Below, one piece after another: positions 16,926 to 25,212 of a DNA stretch of 64,000 bases; within the stretch, counting starts at the first letter, position 1, and each line of letters opens with the position of its first letter. The notes under the pieces are model-generated. The model was not told where the DNA came from and did no database searches. It was given only the letters and a program-made list of their open reading frames with translations. The stretch covers positions 4,774,001 to 4,838,000 of the forward strand of contig OZ252150.1 of NCBI GenBank assembly GCA_965248775.1, given 5' to 3'. The stretch comes from JBHHUI01 sp965248775 (GTDB lineage: Bacteria; Chloroflexota; Anaerolineae; Anaerolineales; JBHHUI01). The position numbers and the translations under genes were made by a program.

Positions 16926-17999
16926 TTATACATACTCGTCCTCGCCCTCGCGCTGCACAATGATTTCTTCTGCAGCCTCCAGCGCGCGGATAATCTGGAC
17001 GATTTTCTTCTGAGATTCGTAAACATTTTTCAAGCGCATCGGGCCGGATATCTCTAGTTCTTCGCGCAAAGAATCGGACGCCCGTGTCGACATATTCCTG
17101 AAGATCGTCTCTTGCACTTCAACATCGGTGCCTTTTAATGCCACCATCAAATCTTGCTTATTTACATCCCGCAGGACGCGTTGGATCGAACGGTCATCCA
17201 ACTTCACAATGTCATCAAATGTGAACAATTGAGAGCGAACTTGTTCTGCCAGATCCGGGTCACTCGCCTCTAATGCGTCAATGATGGATTTTTCGGTACC
17301 TCGATCGACCTGGTTGAGCACACCAATCAAATATTGGATGCCACCGACAGCCGCGAGATCGGCACGTGCCACAACCGAAGAGAGTTTTCGATCCAAGCCC
17401 TGTTCCACCTGTCGCACGACCTGGGGGCTGATCTTGTCCATGGTGGCGATGCGCCATGCGATCTCGCTGCGCACTTCTTGAGGCAATTCCGCCATCACGT
17501 TGCCGGCGTGTTTAGGATCGAGGTAGGAAAGCACGACTGCGATCGCCTGGGGGTGTTCTTCCGCCAAGAATCCGGCCACATCCGATGGACTTGAGTCGCG
17601 CACGCGTGCGAAGGCCGAGCGCTGCTGGACGGCACTCAGCCGTTCGGCTACTTCCGCGCCCTTGCGTTGTCCGAGCGCCCGTGAAAGCAGCTGTTGCGTA
17701 AAATCTGTGCTGCCTAGTTGCAGGCTCTCACCACCAAATGAGAGGTCATACATGTCTTGGAAAACCGTGTACCGGACAGTTGCACCAACCGGCTTTAGAT
17801 TCGCCATGGCGAGCATGACTTCCTCTAAGTCGGCCTCGCCCAGAAGCCGCATTACCTCGGCCGAGACGTCAACGTCCATTCCCGAGATTAGGATTGCAGC
17901 TTTCTCAGCTCCCGTCAGGACATTGGAATTTTTATCGTCCACTTCAGCAGCAGTTTTCTGCTTTGAAATTGCTGCCGCTTTGGTCTCAGGACTCTTCAT
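16926..17999 (-). CDS. fliG: flagellar motor switch protein FliG
   Basis: The rotor protein that meets the stator and is bound to FliF. It has 357 residues. The N-terminal domain begins after a 25-residue polar lead (LTGAEKAAILISGMDVDVSAEVM). The middle domain contains the EHPQ motif in LAEEHPQAIAVVLSYL and AAVGGIQYLIGVLN. The C-terminal domain has FTFDDIVKLDDRSIQRVLRDV and the charged DSLREELEISGPMRL. The frame is open and of normal length. It overlaps the fliF end by 14 bp. Confidence 0.95.
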   Translation of the reverse strand: MKSPETKAAAISKQKTAAEVDDKNSNVLTGAEKAAILISGMDVDVSAEVMRLLGEADLEEVMLAMANLKPVGATVRYTVFQDMYDLSFGGESLQLGSTDFTQQLLSRALGQRKGAEVAERLSAVQQRSAFARVRDSSPSDVAGFLAEEHPQAIAVVLSYLDPKHAGNVMAELPQEVRSEIAWRIATMDKISPQVVRQVEQGLDRKLSSVVARADLAAVGGIQYLIGVLNQVDRGTEKSIIDALEASDPDLAEQVRSQLFTFDDIVKLDDRSIQRVLRDVNKQDLMVALKGTDVEVQETIFRNMSTRASDSLREELEISGPMRLKNVYESQKKIVQIIRALEAAEEIIVQREGEDEYV

Positions 18000-19515
18000 C
18001 GATTAACCAAAGGCGAATGATTTCTGCGACTGTGAGGGGCTGTTGCTCGGCGATTTGTTCAACAGCGCGTTGCATGCTTCCCATTTCTGCAGAGAGTTTT
18101 GATTGCTCAAAAGGTAGAGGCAGTTCCTCAACAGGCTCGCTTGTTGCCGGCAGTTGTGGTGCAGAAATAGCCTCGCCATCTACGGCAACGCCTCCCGCGA
18201 GTGCGCCTGGGTCAATGGTTGCACCGGCCAGAGCGAGTTTCTGTAGCATTTCGGACGGGGGCATCACCGTCGTCCACACGTCTTGTTCGGCGGTCAGCCG
18301 AAGGTTTCTAATCAGACGCTGGGAAAAGACCAGAACCGCAATTACAGCAATGAGAATAACCGCCCCAATGGAGAGCGTGCCATAGAGTTCTGTTTGCGTT
18401 TCTGCTTCGAATACTGCAGCTTGTTCTTCCGCGAACGTCTGGTCGAATGCTATCGATTGCACGGAAATTTCGTCGCCGCGTTCTTCGTCTATACCCGCAG
18501 CCATCGCGGCGATGGAGGTCAGCGCTGTGACAGTGGCGGCATCGGTTACATCGTCCAAAAGTACCGAGACCGTAAGTGTTTCAATCTCACCCGGCGCGAC
18601 GAAAGTATGTGTTTCCAGGGTTGCAACTTCGTAATTGGTTGTGGTTTCGGTGCGGCTGTAATCAATATCACTGTCGGCTGCGCCATCTTCCTGATACGTG
18701 GGTACACCCTCGTCGTCGGGCAAGTTTGTCTCGACACCCGGAACGCCGCCGGCTTCATCTGCGGCGCCGGCGTATGATTCGGTGACTGTCTGTACCGAAC
18801 GGGCGACGCTCTCGGGGTCAAACGTCTGTTGTACGATCTCTACTGTGTCCCAATTCATTTCCGCATTGACACGTACAATCGAACGGTTCGGTCCGAGGGC
18901 CTGTTCCAGCATATCTTGCACCTTAACCCCCACTCGGGCTTCATATGCTTGTTGGGCACCGTGCTGATCGGCGGAGAGCACCATACCTTGTGTATCTTCG
19001 TTCGCGAAACCGGCCGACAACATATTCCCCGCTGTGTCCACGATCACTACATCATTCGGTTGTAATCCTTCGACCCCCGAGGCGACGAGATGCATGATCG
19101 ACTGTACTTGAGAAGGGCTGAGTTGTTTGCCCGCGCTCAGTTGGACGGTAATGGCGGCGGTGGGGGGCTTTTGTTGATCCGCGAAAAGTTCCTGTTCGGG
19201 GACGACAATGTGAATGCGAGCCGCCTCTATCGGCGAGAGCGATTCGATCGTTCGCGATAACTCTCCTTGGGAAGTTGCATCTGCCGAATATGCCCTAAGA
19301 TCACTCAAATCACAACACTCGAGATTAAATATTTCGTCTATTAAATTTGTGTCAGGAGTTGCCGCCTCGACCTCAAACTCTTCTGAGCGCCCAGCAAATA
19401 CTGTGGCCAGCGGCACGGCGACGATTTGTCGCCGGCCTGGAGTCGCTGTGGCGGGAGTGCAGGCGGCGACCGTAACGAGCAAGATTAAGAGAAGCGGCTG
19501 TTTCGACACTATCAA
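17986..19515 (-). pseudogene. fliF: chimeric ORF: lipoprotein leader, IS end and N-terminally truncated FliF (MS-ring)
   Basis: The frame has three parts. Residues 1 to about 64 are a lipoprotein-like leader (MIVSKQPLLLILLVTVAAC) from an unidentified gene. Residues about 65-82 (ECCDLSDLRAYSADATS) are the translation of 56 bp of the fliK IS end. From QGELSRTIESLSPIEAARIHIVVPEQ onward it is FliF, with the ring domains, the second membrane segment near residue 395 (GAVILIAVIAVLVFS) and the FliG-binding tail. About the first 135 residues of FliF, with its first membrane helix, are missing. The frame is open by chance or selection. A working MS ring is unlikely, though a lipid-anchored hybrid cannot be excluded. 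Confidence 0.88.
19268..19323 (-). mobile_element. solitary IS701-like left end inside fliF
   Basis: These 56 bp are identical, in reverse orientation, to 11279-11334, the left end of the IS in fliK, from CTCGAG to TTCCCA. No right end and no transposase are present. The right side joins fliF codons directly. The simplest history is insertion into a gene upstream of fliF, followed by a deletion from inside the IS into fliF. Confidence 0.93.
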
Positions 19516-19907
19516 AAAGCCGCCGGTTGCATGCCCACGGATTCATATGCCGGACTGGCGGAGAGGGGTGCCCGCGTGCGCGGCTCGCTCCTGACTTGTT
19601 TTTCGAGTTCGACCCAGGTGGTGCGTAGTTCCGAGAGGATTTCCGCCACGAGTTTCCATTTCCCCTCGCGACACCCGTCGGCACAGAAGAGATACAAGCT
19701 CATCAGGTTCATAGCCACCTCGCCCTGGGAGAGATTGAGGCTATCCTTCAAGACACCGAGTGCACGCGTTGAGACGTCCAGATCGCGTTTATTGCAGGCG
19801 GTGATGGCTGCATCGTATGCCATGATGATGAGGCGCATGGGGCTTGCGTTCGAAACATCATTTTTGCGGTATGTCTGAAGCAAGCGTACTTGTTGATAAG
19901 CGGTCAT
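19512..19907 (-). CDS. fliS: flagellin chaperone FliS
   Basis: FliS keeps flagellin soluble before export, and in FliW species it shares the flagellin pool. The product is 131 residues. The family start MTAYQQVRLLQTYRKNDVSNASPMRLIIMAYDAAI matches Y-(x)-T plus SP..LI.MLYD. It continues LGVLKDSLNLSQGEVAMNLMSLYLF, with a 25-residue polar tail. It overlaps the next frame by ATGA. The gene lies after flaG, separated by about 100 bp holding an inverted repeat. Confidence 0.92.
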   Translation of the reverse strand: MTAYQQVRLLQTYRKNDVSNASPMRLIIMAYDAAITACNKRDLDVSTRALGVLKDSLNLSQGEVAMNLMSLYLFCADGCREGKWKLVAEILSELRTTWVELEKQVRSEPRTRAPLSASPAYESVGMQPAAF

Positions 19908-19932
19908 ATTGTTGGCTCCTCTGGCCGGTTGT

Positions 19933-19953
19933 CGTTGGTTTTCTGGACCAACG
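19933..19953. other. hairpin in the flaG-fliS gap
   Basis: Perfect 7-bp arms CGTTGGT / ACCAACG around a 7-base loop. There is no T-run on the transcribed strand, so it is not a standard terminator. It may be a processing or stabilising structure within the operon mRNA. Confidence 0.4.
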
Positions 19954-20008
19954 CCCTTCTGCCGAATCAGAACAGATTGATTGTGTAAAAAATAAGAGTC
20001 TGCCAGAC

Positions 20009-20383
20009 TCAGATCAGAAGATCTACGATGCGGTCATAGCCCATATTCGCCAATTCATCCTGAGGTATTGTGCGTAGTACCTCGTGAGATTTAGCGTCTA
20101 CGACCATGACTGTCACAGCATGGGTCTCACTGTCCACATTGAAACGCATAAATGTGCCAGATTGAGACGATGCCACAGCTTCATTCGTTTGTTGCTGTTG
20201 CTCAACACGCAACATCTGAGTAGCCGTTTGCCCTGCTTCTGCAATCCCTGCAGGTCGTCCTGACGCTGCTGTGGATTCCTGAGCACCAGCCTTGCTTTCG
20301 CGTCTCTCGGCCTTTGGTGCACTCGGTTTAATATTGACTTGATTTCCGATTGCTGCGGGTTGAAGTGATTCAAAAGATCCCAT
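20009..20383 (-). CDS. flaG: FlaG family flagellar protein
   Basis: 124 residues with a disordered, charged N-terminal half and a C-terminal FlaG core: GTFMRFNVDSETHAVTVMVVDAKSHEVLRTIPQDELANM. The core matches the family pattern (F.vde..g...v.v.d..t.EvIRqIP.Ee). FlaG is linked to filament length in several species, with an unknown mechanism. The start at ATG 20383 lies 19 bp after the fliD stop. Position between fliD and fliS is typical. Confidence 0.88.
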   Translation of the reverse strand: MGSFESLQPAAIGNQVNIKPSAPKAERRESKAGAQESTAASGRPAGIAEAGQTATQMLRVEQQQQTNEAVASSQSGTFMRFNVDSETHAVTVMVVDAKSHEVLRTIPQDELANMGYDRIVDLLI

Positions 20384-20401
20384 TGTTCCTACTCCTCGTT
20401 C

Positions 20402-22144
20402 TTATCCAAATACACTAAATCCACCTCCATTGAAGGCGGCGAATTGTTCCTGGGTGTAGATGTTATTCAGGATTTGATTCTGAAGGAGACTGTATTGTTC
20501 TGTTAATGCTATTCTTCGTTGTGCCAACTGTTCGTTGAGGGTCTTGACACGATCATCTATGTCCTCAATCTGAGAGGTGATCGATTTTTGATTGACGGTC
20601 ACAATGCCACTCGTCGAATCGGTGAATTGGTCCAATCGGGTGTCAACTCGATCGGTGACTGCGGCGAGTAAGGCTTTGACTCCGGCGGTATCATTCGCGA
20701 TGGCAGTGTCGAATTCGTTGATATCAGTCATTACGAATTGCAGATCGTCGTTCAAAGTGATACCGATTTCCGATAGTCTGGAGGGCGCCCCTGCTGCCAA
20801 TCCGGTGACCTGGCTCATCATGTCCGTGACCAGGTTGGTGCGCAGGAAGTTATAAGCGCTATCGTCGGCCAACACCCCGCGTGTGAGTGTGTCATCGGTA
20901 AAAGTGATACTGGATTTCTCTTTAATATAATCCAGCAGTGCAGATGTCTGTAAGAGCAATGCATTCACTTTCCCACGGATGACAAGCGTATCTTGCGCCA
21001 CTGAGAGGGTGGCCGTTTCACCTGCTGAGTCGGCGGCTAGGTCGAACGTAACGCCGGTAGCGACATCATCAATGCCGGTGTTTTTACTGCGCGTGATTGT
21101 CAAGCCGTTGACGGTAAATGCTGCGTCAAGTGCGGTTTGCATTACATTCTTGAATGCACCGCCACCCGTGAGCACGCCGAGCGTCTCGAGCACTGTTCCA
21201 CTCGAATCACTGGCAACGACGGTGTTGGCGGCGCCCGTATCTGCGGTTGTCAGCACCAACTGCCGGTCCACGACGGTAGCGCTTACCTTATCTCCGCTTG
21301 CAAATGTAGCCGCATTGATCGTGCTCGCAATCGTAGATAAGGTATCGGTGCTCGCAACCGTTATGCTGGCTCCTTGTGCTGTGTAGGTCACTTGCGCGGC
21401 CGTACTGGCACTTCGATTGCCGGCCTGGTAGAGACCGCTGTCGCTCCCGAAGGTGATCTTCAGACCGCGGAGCGTGTCGAAGGATCCGCCGCCACTGGCG
21501 ATTGCCTGCCAGTTGGATGTCGTGGCAGTGCCGGTATCGACAGCATCATCTATCGCGACGGCTTTGCCATCGCTGTCGACAACGCGAAACTGCCAGCCGG
21601 CCGTCGCATCGTTGCGTGTTTCGACGTAGTACGTGCCGGTACCAATCTCTGTTTGACCGGTGCCAATTGAGGCGGTGTCGAAAGCGGTCACGGTATCGCT
21701 GATAGTAGCGACCGTCGCTTGTGATCGCGCGGCGGCTCCACCAATAATGAAGGTGCCCGTAAGGCCGAGCGCCTGGTCGGAGTATGTCTGTTGATCAGAG
21801 CGAACGCGGTGTTCCCGCGCAAGCGTTGTGACACTCAAACTATATGTGCCGGCGATGGCACCGCTGCTCACAGAGGCCGAGAGCACGGTTTTGCCGCTGG
21901 TCACACCGCTGACGGTGGCTTTGCGTGAATCGAACACCGAGGTGGTAGCGGTGCTGTCTAAGTCGTTGACAATTGTCTGCACCGTACTCAGCTTTGTGCT
22001 AAGCGAGCTGAATACACTCTGCTTAGAATTAAGGCCAGTTTTCTGAGTTGCGAGCGCCTGCACAGGCCGGCTCTCGATCGTCATAAGCTGGTTAATCAGA
22101 CCGGTGAAATAGGCGTTGACGCTGCTGACCGATGTTAGTGCCAT
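20402..22144 (-). CDS. fliD: filament cap protein FliD (HAP2)
   Basis: Caps the filament and guides flagellin folding. The 580-residue product opens with VNAYFTGLINQLMTIESRPVQALATQK, the FliD_N motif. It has several Thr/Ala/Asp-rich middle domains and closes with SQIEDIDDRVKTLNEQLAQRRIALTEQYSLLQNQI, the FliD_C coiled coil. The frame is open throughout. The middle domains are long and rich in TVASISDTV-type repeats, in keeping with fast-evolving surface-exposed domains. It lies about 105 bp downstream of flagellin behind a stem-loop. Confidence 0.93.
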   Translation of the reverse strand: MALTSVSSVNAYFTGLINQLMTIESRPVQALATQKTGLNSKQSVFSSLSTKLSTVQTIVNDLDSTATTSVFDSRKATVSGVTSGKTVLSASVSSGAIAGTYSLSVTTLAREHRVRSDQQTYSDQALGLTGTFIIGGAAARSQATVATISDTVTAFDTASIGTGQTEIGTGTYYVETRNDATAGWQFRVVDSDGKAVAIDDAVDTGTATTSNWQAIASGGGSFDTLRGLKITFGSDSGLYQAGNRSASTAAQVTYTAQGASITVASTDTLSTIASTINAATFASGDKVSATVVDRQLVLTTADTGAANTVVASDSSGTVLETLGVLTGGGAFKNVMQTALDAAFTVNGLTITRSKNTGIDDVATGVTFDLAADSAGETATLSVAQDTLVIRGKVNALLLQTSALLDYIKEKSSITFTDDTLTRGVLADDSAYNFLRTNLVTDMMSQVTGLAAGAPSRLSEIGITLNDDLQFVMTDINEFDTAIANDTAGVKALLAAVTDRVDTRLDQFTDSTSGIVTVNQKSITSQIEDIDDRVKTLNEQLAQRRIALTEQYSLLQNQILNNIYTQEQFAAFNGGGFSVFG

Positions 22145-22180
22145 AGATTTGAAACTTTCTTTTCATGCTCCCACCTCCAG

Positions 22181-22218
22181 TCCCGCCCGCGCTCCTTTGT
22201 TCAGGAAGGCGGACGGGA
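22181..22218. other. GC-rich stem-loop between flagellin and fliD
   Basis: TCCCGCCCGC pairs with GCGGACGGGA (one G-U pair on one strand) across an 18-base loop that can itself pair TCCT/AGGA. It lies 30 bases after the flagellin stop with no T-run. It could protect the abundant flagellin message at its 3' end or partly attenuate read-through into fliD. Confidence 0.45.
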
Positions 22219-22249
22219 ACTTGGAATGTGGGTATCGAATACTACCTAC

Positions 22250-23413
22250 TTATCTGAAGAGACTCAGAATGGACTGCGAGTTGGTGTTGGCTTGTGCTAG
22301 CATGGCTGTCGCCGTCTGTTGAAGTATCAGGAACTTCGTGGCTTCGACCTGCTCGCGGGCCATATCCGCGTTCATGATGAGGTTGAAGGCCGCCTCTGTG
22401 TTCGCGTGTGAGACTGCCAGCGTTTGCTCATGTGCGCTGAAGCGCATCATCGTCGAACCTGTCGAGGTCAGATAACCGCTAATTGTATCGATCGCAGTTG
22501 CAACTGAGGCCAGGTAGTTTGTGCCTGTAGTAGCGTTGGCGAGCGAGGAAGCGCCGATCGTGTAGGTGAAGACGGAGTTGTTCGCGGCGTTATCGGCTGT
22601 GGCGACGCTGATGATCTGACCGCGGCCGGTATCGTAGGTCGTGCCCGAACCAAGCATCGAGACAGAAGAGGCTGTCAGTCCGCCCGTCCCATCAGAAGTG
22701 TTCGAGATCGAGACAGCATTGCCAAGGTTGTCTGTGAGGATGAAACTGTTGGCGGAGTCGGTCACGATGGTGTAGGTGCCGCTCGTGAGTTCTGTGTAGC
22801 CGGAAAGAACGGCGGTGGCGACAACAGTCTCGACATCGGCTGCGAGTGCCAGCGTCGAGGTTGTGGCACTGCCGGTCGGCAGACCAACGGCGAGGGTGGT
22901 CGTATTCGCACTCGAATGGCCAGCGAAGGTAATCTGTTCCCCCGCATCAGCACCACTCTGGAAGACTTTGTTGGTGAACGATCCGTCAATCAGCTTGACG
23001 TTGTTCCACTCAGTCGTGTCCACGATGTGGTCGATTTCGGTGAGTAGTTCGGTGATTTGAACCGTGATATCGTTGCGCTCCGAAGTACCCAGCGTGTCCG
23101 AAGCTGCGGATTCTGCCTTGCCGCGAATGGTGACCAGTAGATCGTTGATCTTACGGAGGGCACCTTCACTGACTGAGAGCAGGTTCTTGGCGTCGTTCAT
23201 CGTGGTCATGGCGATACTGAGGCCTTCCACACGAGAACGGAAGCGGGTAGCCATGGATAGGCCGGCCGGATCGTCTTCTGCCGAATTAATGCGCCGGCCA
23301 GTTGCCAATCGGGCTTGCGCAGTCGCAAGCCTGCGATTGATCATATTTAGAGAATTTAGTGAGTTGAGAGCCGCAATGTTACTAGCGATACGACTCAGAT
23401 CTGCGGATGCCAT
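22250..23413 (-). CDS. fliC: flagellin
   Basis: Filament subunit, 387 residues. The conserved N-terminal D0/D1 helices (NIAALNSLNSLNMINRRLATAQARLATGRRINSAEDDPAGLSMATRFRS region) and C-terminal helix (LIMNADMAREQVEATKFLILQQTATAMLAQAN, ending SILSLFR) are intact. The central domain is short and Ser/Thr-rich, offering O-glycosylation sites, in line with the glycan locus next door. The start at 23413 is 9 bases after GGAGG. The leader carries a predicted CsrA switch and a sigma-28-like promoter (separate entries). It is the only flagellin gene in the window. Confidence 0.96.
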   Translation of the reverse strand: MASADLSRIASNIAALNSLNSLNMINRRLATAQARLATGRRINSAEDDPAGLSMATRFRSRVEGLSIAMTTMNDAKNLLSVSEGALRKINDLLVTIRGKAESAASDTLGTSERNDITVQITELLTEIDHIVDTTEWNNVKLIDGSFTNKVFQSGADAGEQITFAGHSSANTTTLAVGLPTGSATTSTLALAADVETVVATAVLSGYTELTSGTYTIVTDSANSFILTDNLGNAVSISNTSDGTGGLTASSVSMLGSGTTYDTGRGQIISVATADNAANNSVFTYTIGASSLANATTGTNYLASVATAIDTISGYLTSTGSTMMRFSAHEQTLAVSHANTEAAFNLIMNADMAREQVEATKFLILQQTATAMLAQANTNSQSILSLFR

Positions 23414-23422
23414 TGTTGAAAA

Positions 23423-23462
23423 CCTCCATGTTTTCTTTTTCTTGGCGGGGGATCCTTCCCCC
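23423..23462 (-). promoter_or_regulatory. flagellin leader with two CsrA-type sites, one in a hairpin loop
   Basis: On the mRNA strand, GGGGG-AAGGAT-CCCCC (23447-23462) is a five-pair G-C hairpin whose six-base loop contains AAGGA, the preferred ARGGAU core for CsrA. Downstream, ATGGA overlaps the GGAGG ribosome site (23423-23429). A dimer could bridge the two and block translation. This is the arrangement described for hag in Bacillus subtilis. fliW and csrA are both in this window. Confidence 0.75.
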
Positions 23463-23500
23463 TTTGTACAATGTGCTGCCGGGACACAGGCTTACTACTC

Positions 23501-23526
23501 GATACGGCACTTTCTTCCTACATTAA
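23501..23526 (-). promoter_or_regulatory. possible sigma-28 (FliA/SigD) promoter for flagellin
   Basis: On the minus strand, TTAATGTA is followed after 10 bases by GCCGTATC, compared with the sigma-28 consensus TAAAGTTT-N11-GCCGATAA. It lies about 90 bases upstream of the start codon and upstream of the CsrA hairpin, so the leader would be transcribed. The match is partial. Confidence 0.45.
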
Positions 23527-23613
23527 GAACTGCTCAGTATGTCTTGCGCCACCTCCTCTGAAGAATGACATTGACTGAAGTAATGTCATCGCCACTGTGT
23601 ATTTTCGTCATAG

Positions 23614-25158
23614 CAGTGGTTTGTTGACTCAAGGAAAAACCGGGTGTATACAGGTGGTGGAGGTGGAGCATGACGAAACGCCTGGATGTCACTCCCGCGC
23701 CCGGTCCACTGGAAGATTTCGCCCTGGAGTTTGATGGTTTGTTTTCGCGACGCAACCAACGCGAAGCGTTCCGGCGCTATCTGGAAGGGTTGTTGTTGCC
23801 TGCGGAGCGCAACAAGACGCTCACCGCACTGGCGAACGCCGAGCCGCTGGCCGGTGCGCAACAGGCGCAGGTGCAACGCCTGCAGTGGTTCCTGTCCGAG
23901 TCGAACTGGGATGCGGCGGCGGTCGGTCAGTTGCGGCGAGAGCTGCTGCAGCGGCTTGAGATGCTGGCGCCCACTGCTGCTGGTGTTTTGGCCATCGATG
24001 AGACCGGCGACCGCAAGTGGGGAAATAGCACCGCGCATGTTGGGCGCCAATATCTGGGCAGTATCGGCAAGGTCGACAACGGTGTGGTGTCGGTGCACGC
24101 GCTCTGGGCGGACGAGCGGCTCTACTACCCGCTGGAAGTCGAGCCGTACACGCCGGCGCACTGGTTTGCGCGCGGCAACAAAGATGCGGGCTTTCGCACC
24201 AAGCTGGCGCTCGCGCTGGTGGAGCGTGCGCACAAGGCGGGCGTGCCCTTCAAGGCAGTCGTGGCGGACAGCCTCTACGGCAAGCACGACCAGTTTATCG
24301 GCGGGCTGCACAAGCTGGGGGTGGGCTACGTCGTGGCGATGCCGCCCTCGTTCAGCTGGTGGCATCCCAAAGGGGAACCGGGCTCGATCACGGAGCTCGT
24401 GGCGGGCTATCCGTGGCAACCGGACGCGCTGGGCAAGTGGCGCCAGGTCGTACGAGAATTCCGAGACGGACACCGTGAGCCGAGGTGGGTGCTCGAAGTC
24501 GTCGGCCGGATGTACGGACCGCAACGTGCGCAGCGCCTGGTAGTCGTGACCACCGACCCGGTGCAGCTGCCCGAGCAGACAACCTGGTATCTGGCGACCA
24601 ACCTGCCATCCCCGCGCACGCTTCGTGCGCAAGAGAGCTCGCTGCCGGCGGCGAACCTGGCCGAGGTCACGCGCCTGTACGGCCTGCGCGCCTGGGTCGA
24701 GCAGAGCTACAAGCAAGTCAAGCAGAGCTTGGGCTGGGCCCAGTATCAAGTGCGCGCCGACCACGCCATCCGCCGCCACTGGGAGCTGGTGTGTTGCGCC
24801 TTCGCCTTTTGCTGGTGGGCGTTGGCCCGCGGCGAGGTCGAGACGGTCGAACTCGATGAGACGCAACAACCGGCACGACGCAAGAGCAAACGGCGCACGA
24901 CCTCGTCCAGTCGACGAGACTGGGGGGCGACGGGAAAAAAAAATACGGCGGTCGAAACAACCGCGTCCCAACGTCAGTTGGCCGGCGGCGCTGCGAGAAG
25001 TGCGCGCTTGGCTGGAGCCATGGATCATGTTGCAACGCTTCTGGCGGGCGTGGTCGGACCGGCCCCCACCGCCTGCGTTCCAGGCGCTGCTTGACTGGGT
25101 GTTCGCGGGCAATGCCATCTGCCTTTATGCCCAATAATCTTGAGTCAACAAACCACTG
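23614..25158 (+). mobile_element. second IS701-like insertion sequence, upstream of flagellin
   Basis: 1,545 bp with 20-bp perfect inverted ends CAGTGGTTTGTTGACTCAAG, flanked by the 4-bp direct repeat ATAG (23610-23613 and 25159-25162), the size usual for IS701. It differs from the fliK element in ends and in transposase sequence. It sits about 200 bp upstream of the flagellin start, pointing away from it, and separates flagellin from the glycan locus. Confidence 0.92.
23670..25094 (+). CDS. IS701-family transposase with frame change at an A9 tract
   Basis: Starts behind GGTGGAGGTGGAGC. Family motifs are FDGLFSRRNQREAFRRYLEGLLLP and LQWFLSESNWD. Catalytic residues are Asp in VLAIDETGD, Asp in VVADSLYG and Glu in LRAWVEQSYKQVKQSLGW. 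After nine As at 24935-24943 this frame gives an Ala-rich, unrelated end. The +1 frame gives a family-like end (AALREVRAWLEPW, then FQALLDWVFAGNAICLYAQ) to TAA at 25135-25137, which abuts the right IR. Loss of one A, by mutation or by polymerase slippage on the run, would join them. The catalytic core is upstream, so the short form may still have a function. Confidence 0.85.
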   Translation: MTKRLDVTPAPGPLEDFALEFDGLFSRRNQREAFRRYLEGLLLPAERNKTLTALANAEPLAGAQQAQVQRLQWFLSESNWDAAAVGQLRRELLQRLEMLAPTAAGVLAIDETGDRKWGNSTAHVGRQYLGSIGKVDNGVVSVHALWADERLYYPLEVEPYTPAHWFARGNKDAGFRTKLALALVERAHKAGVPFKAVVADSLYGKHDQFIGGLHKLGVGYVVAMPPSFSWWHPKGEPGSITELVAGYPWQPDALGKWRQVVREFRDGHREPRWVLEVVGRMYGPQRAQRLVVVTTDPVQLPEQTTWYLATNLPSPRTLRAQESSLPAANLAEVTRLYGLRAWVEQSYKQVKQSLGWAQYQVRADHAIRRHWELVCCAFAFCWWALARGEVETVELDETQQPARRKSKRRTTSSSRRDWGATGKKNTAVETTASQRQLAGGAARSARLAGAMDHVATLLAGVVGPAPTACVPGAA

Positions 25159-25212
25159 ATAGGTTCGTTAACGGCAGATGTGTGACGACCTGAACGGAGT
25201 CTCCGTAAAAAG

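Noticed and set aside
19933..19953. Hairpin between flaG and fliS as an intrinsic terminator
   Set aside because: No U-run follows on the transcribed strand; listed only as a hairpin.
23586..25118. A 510-codon open frame antisense to the second IS701-like transposase
   Set aside because: High-GC shadow of the transposase; Arg/His-rich, with no domain pattern.
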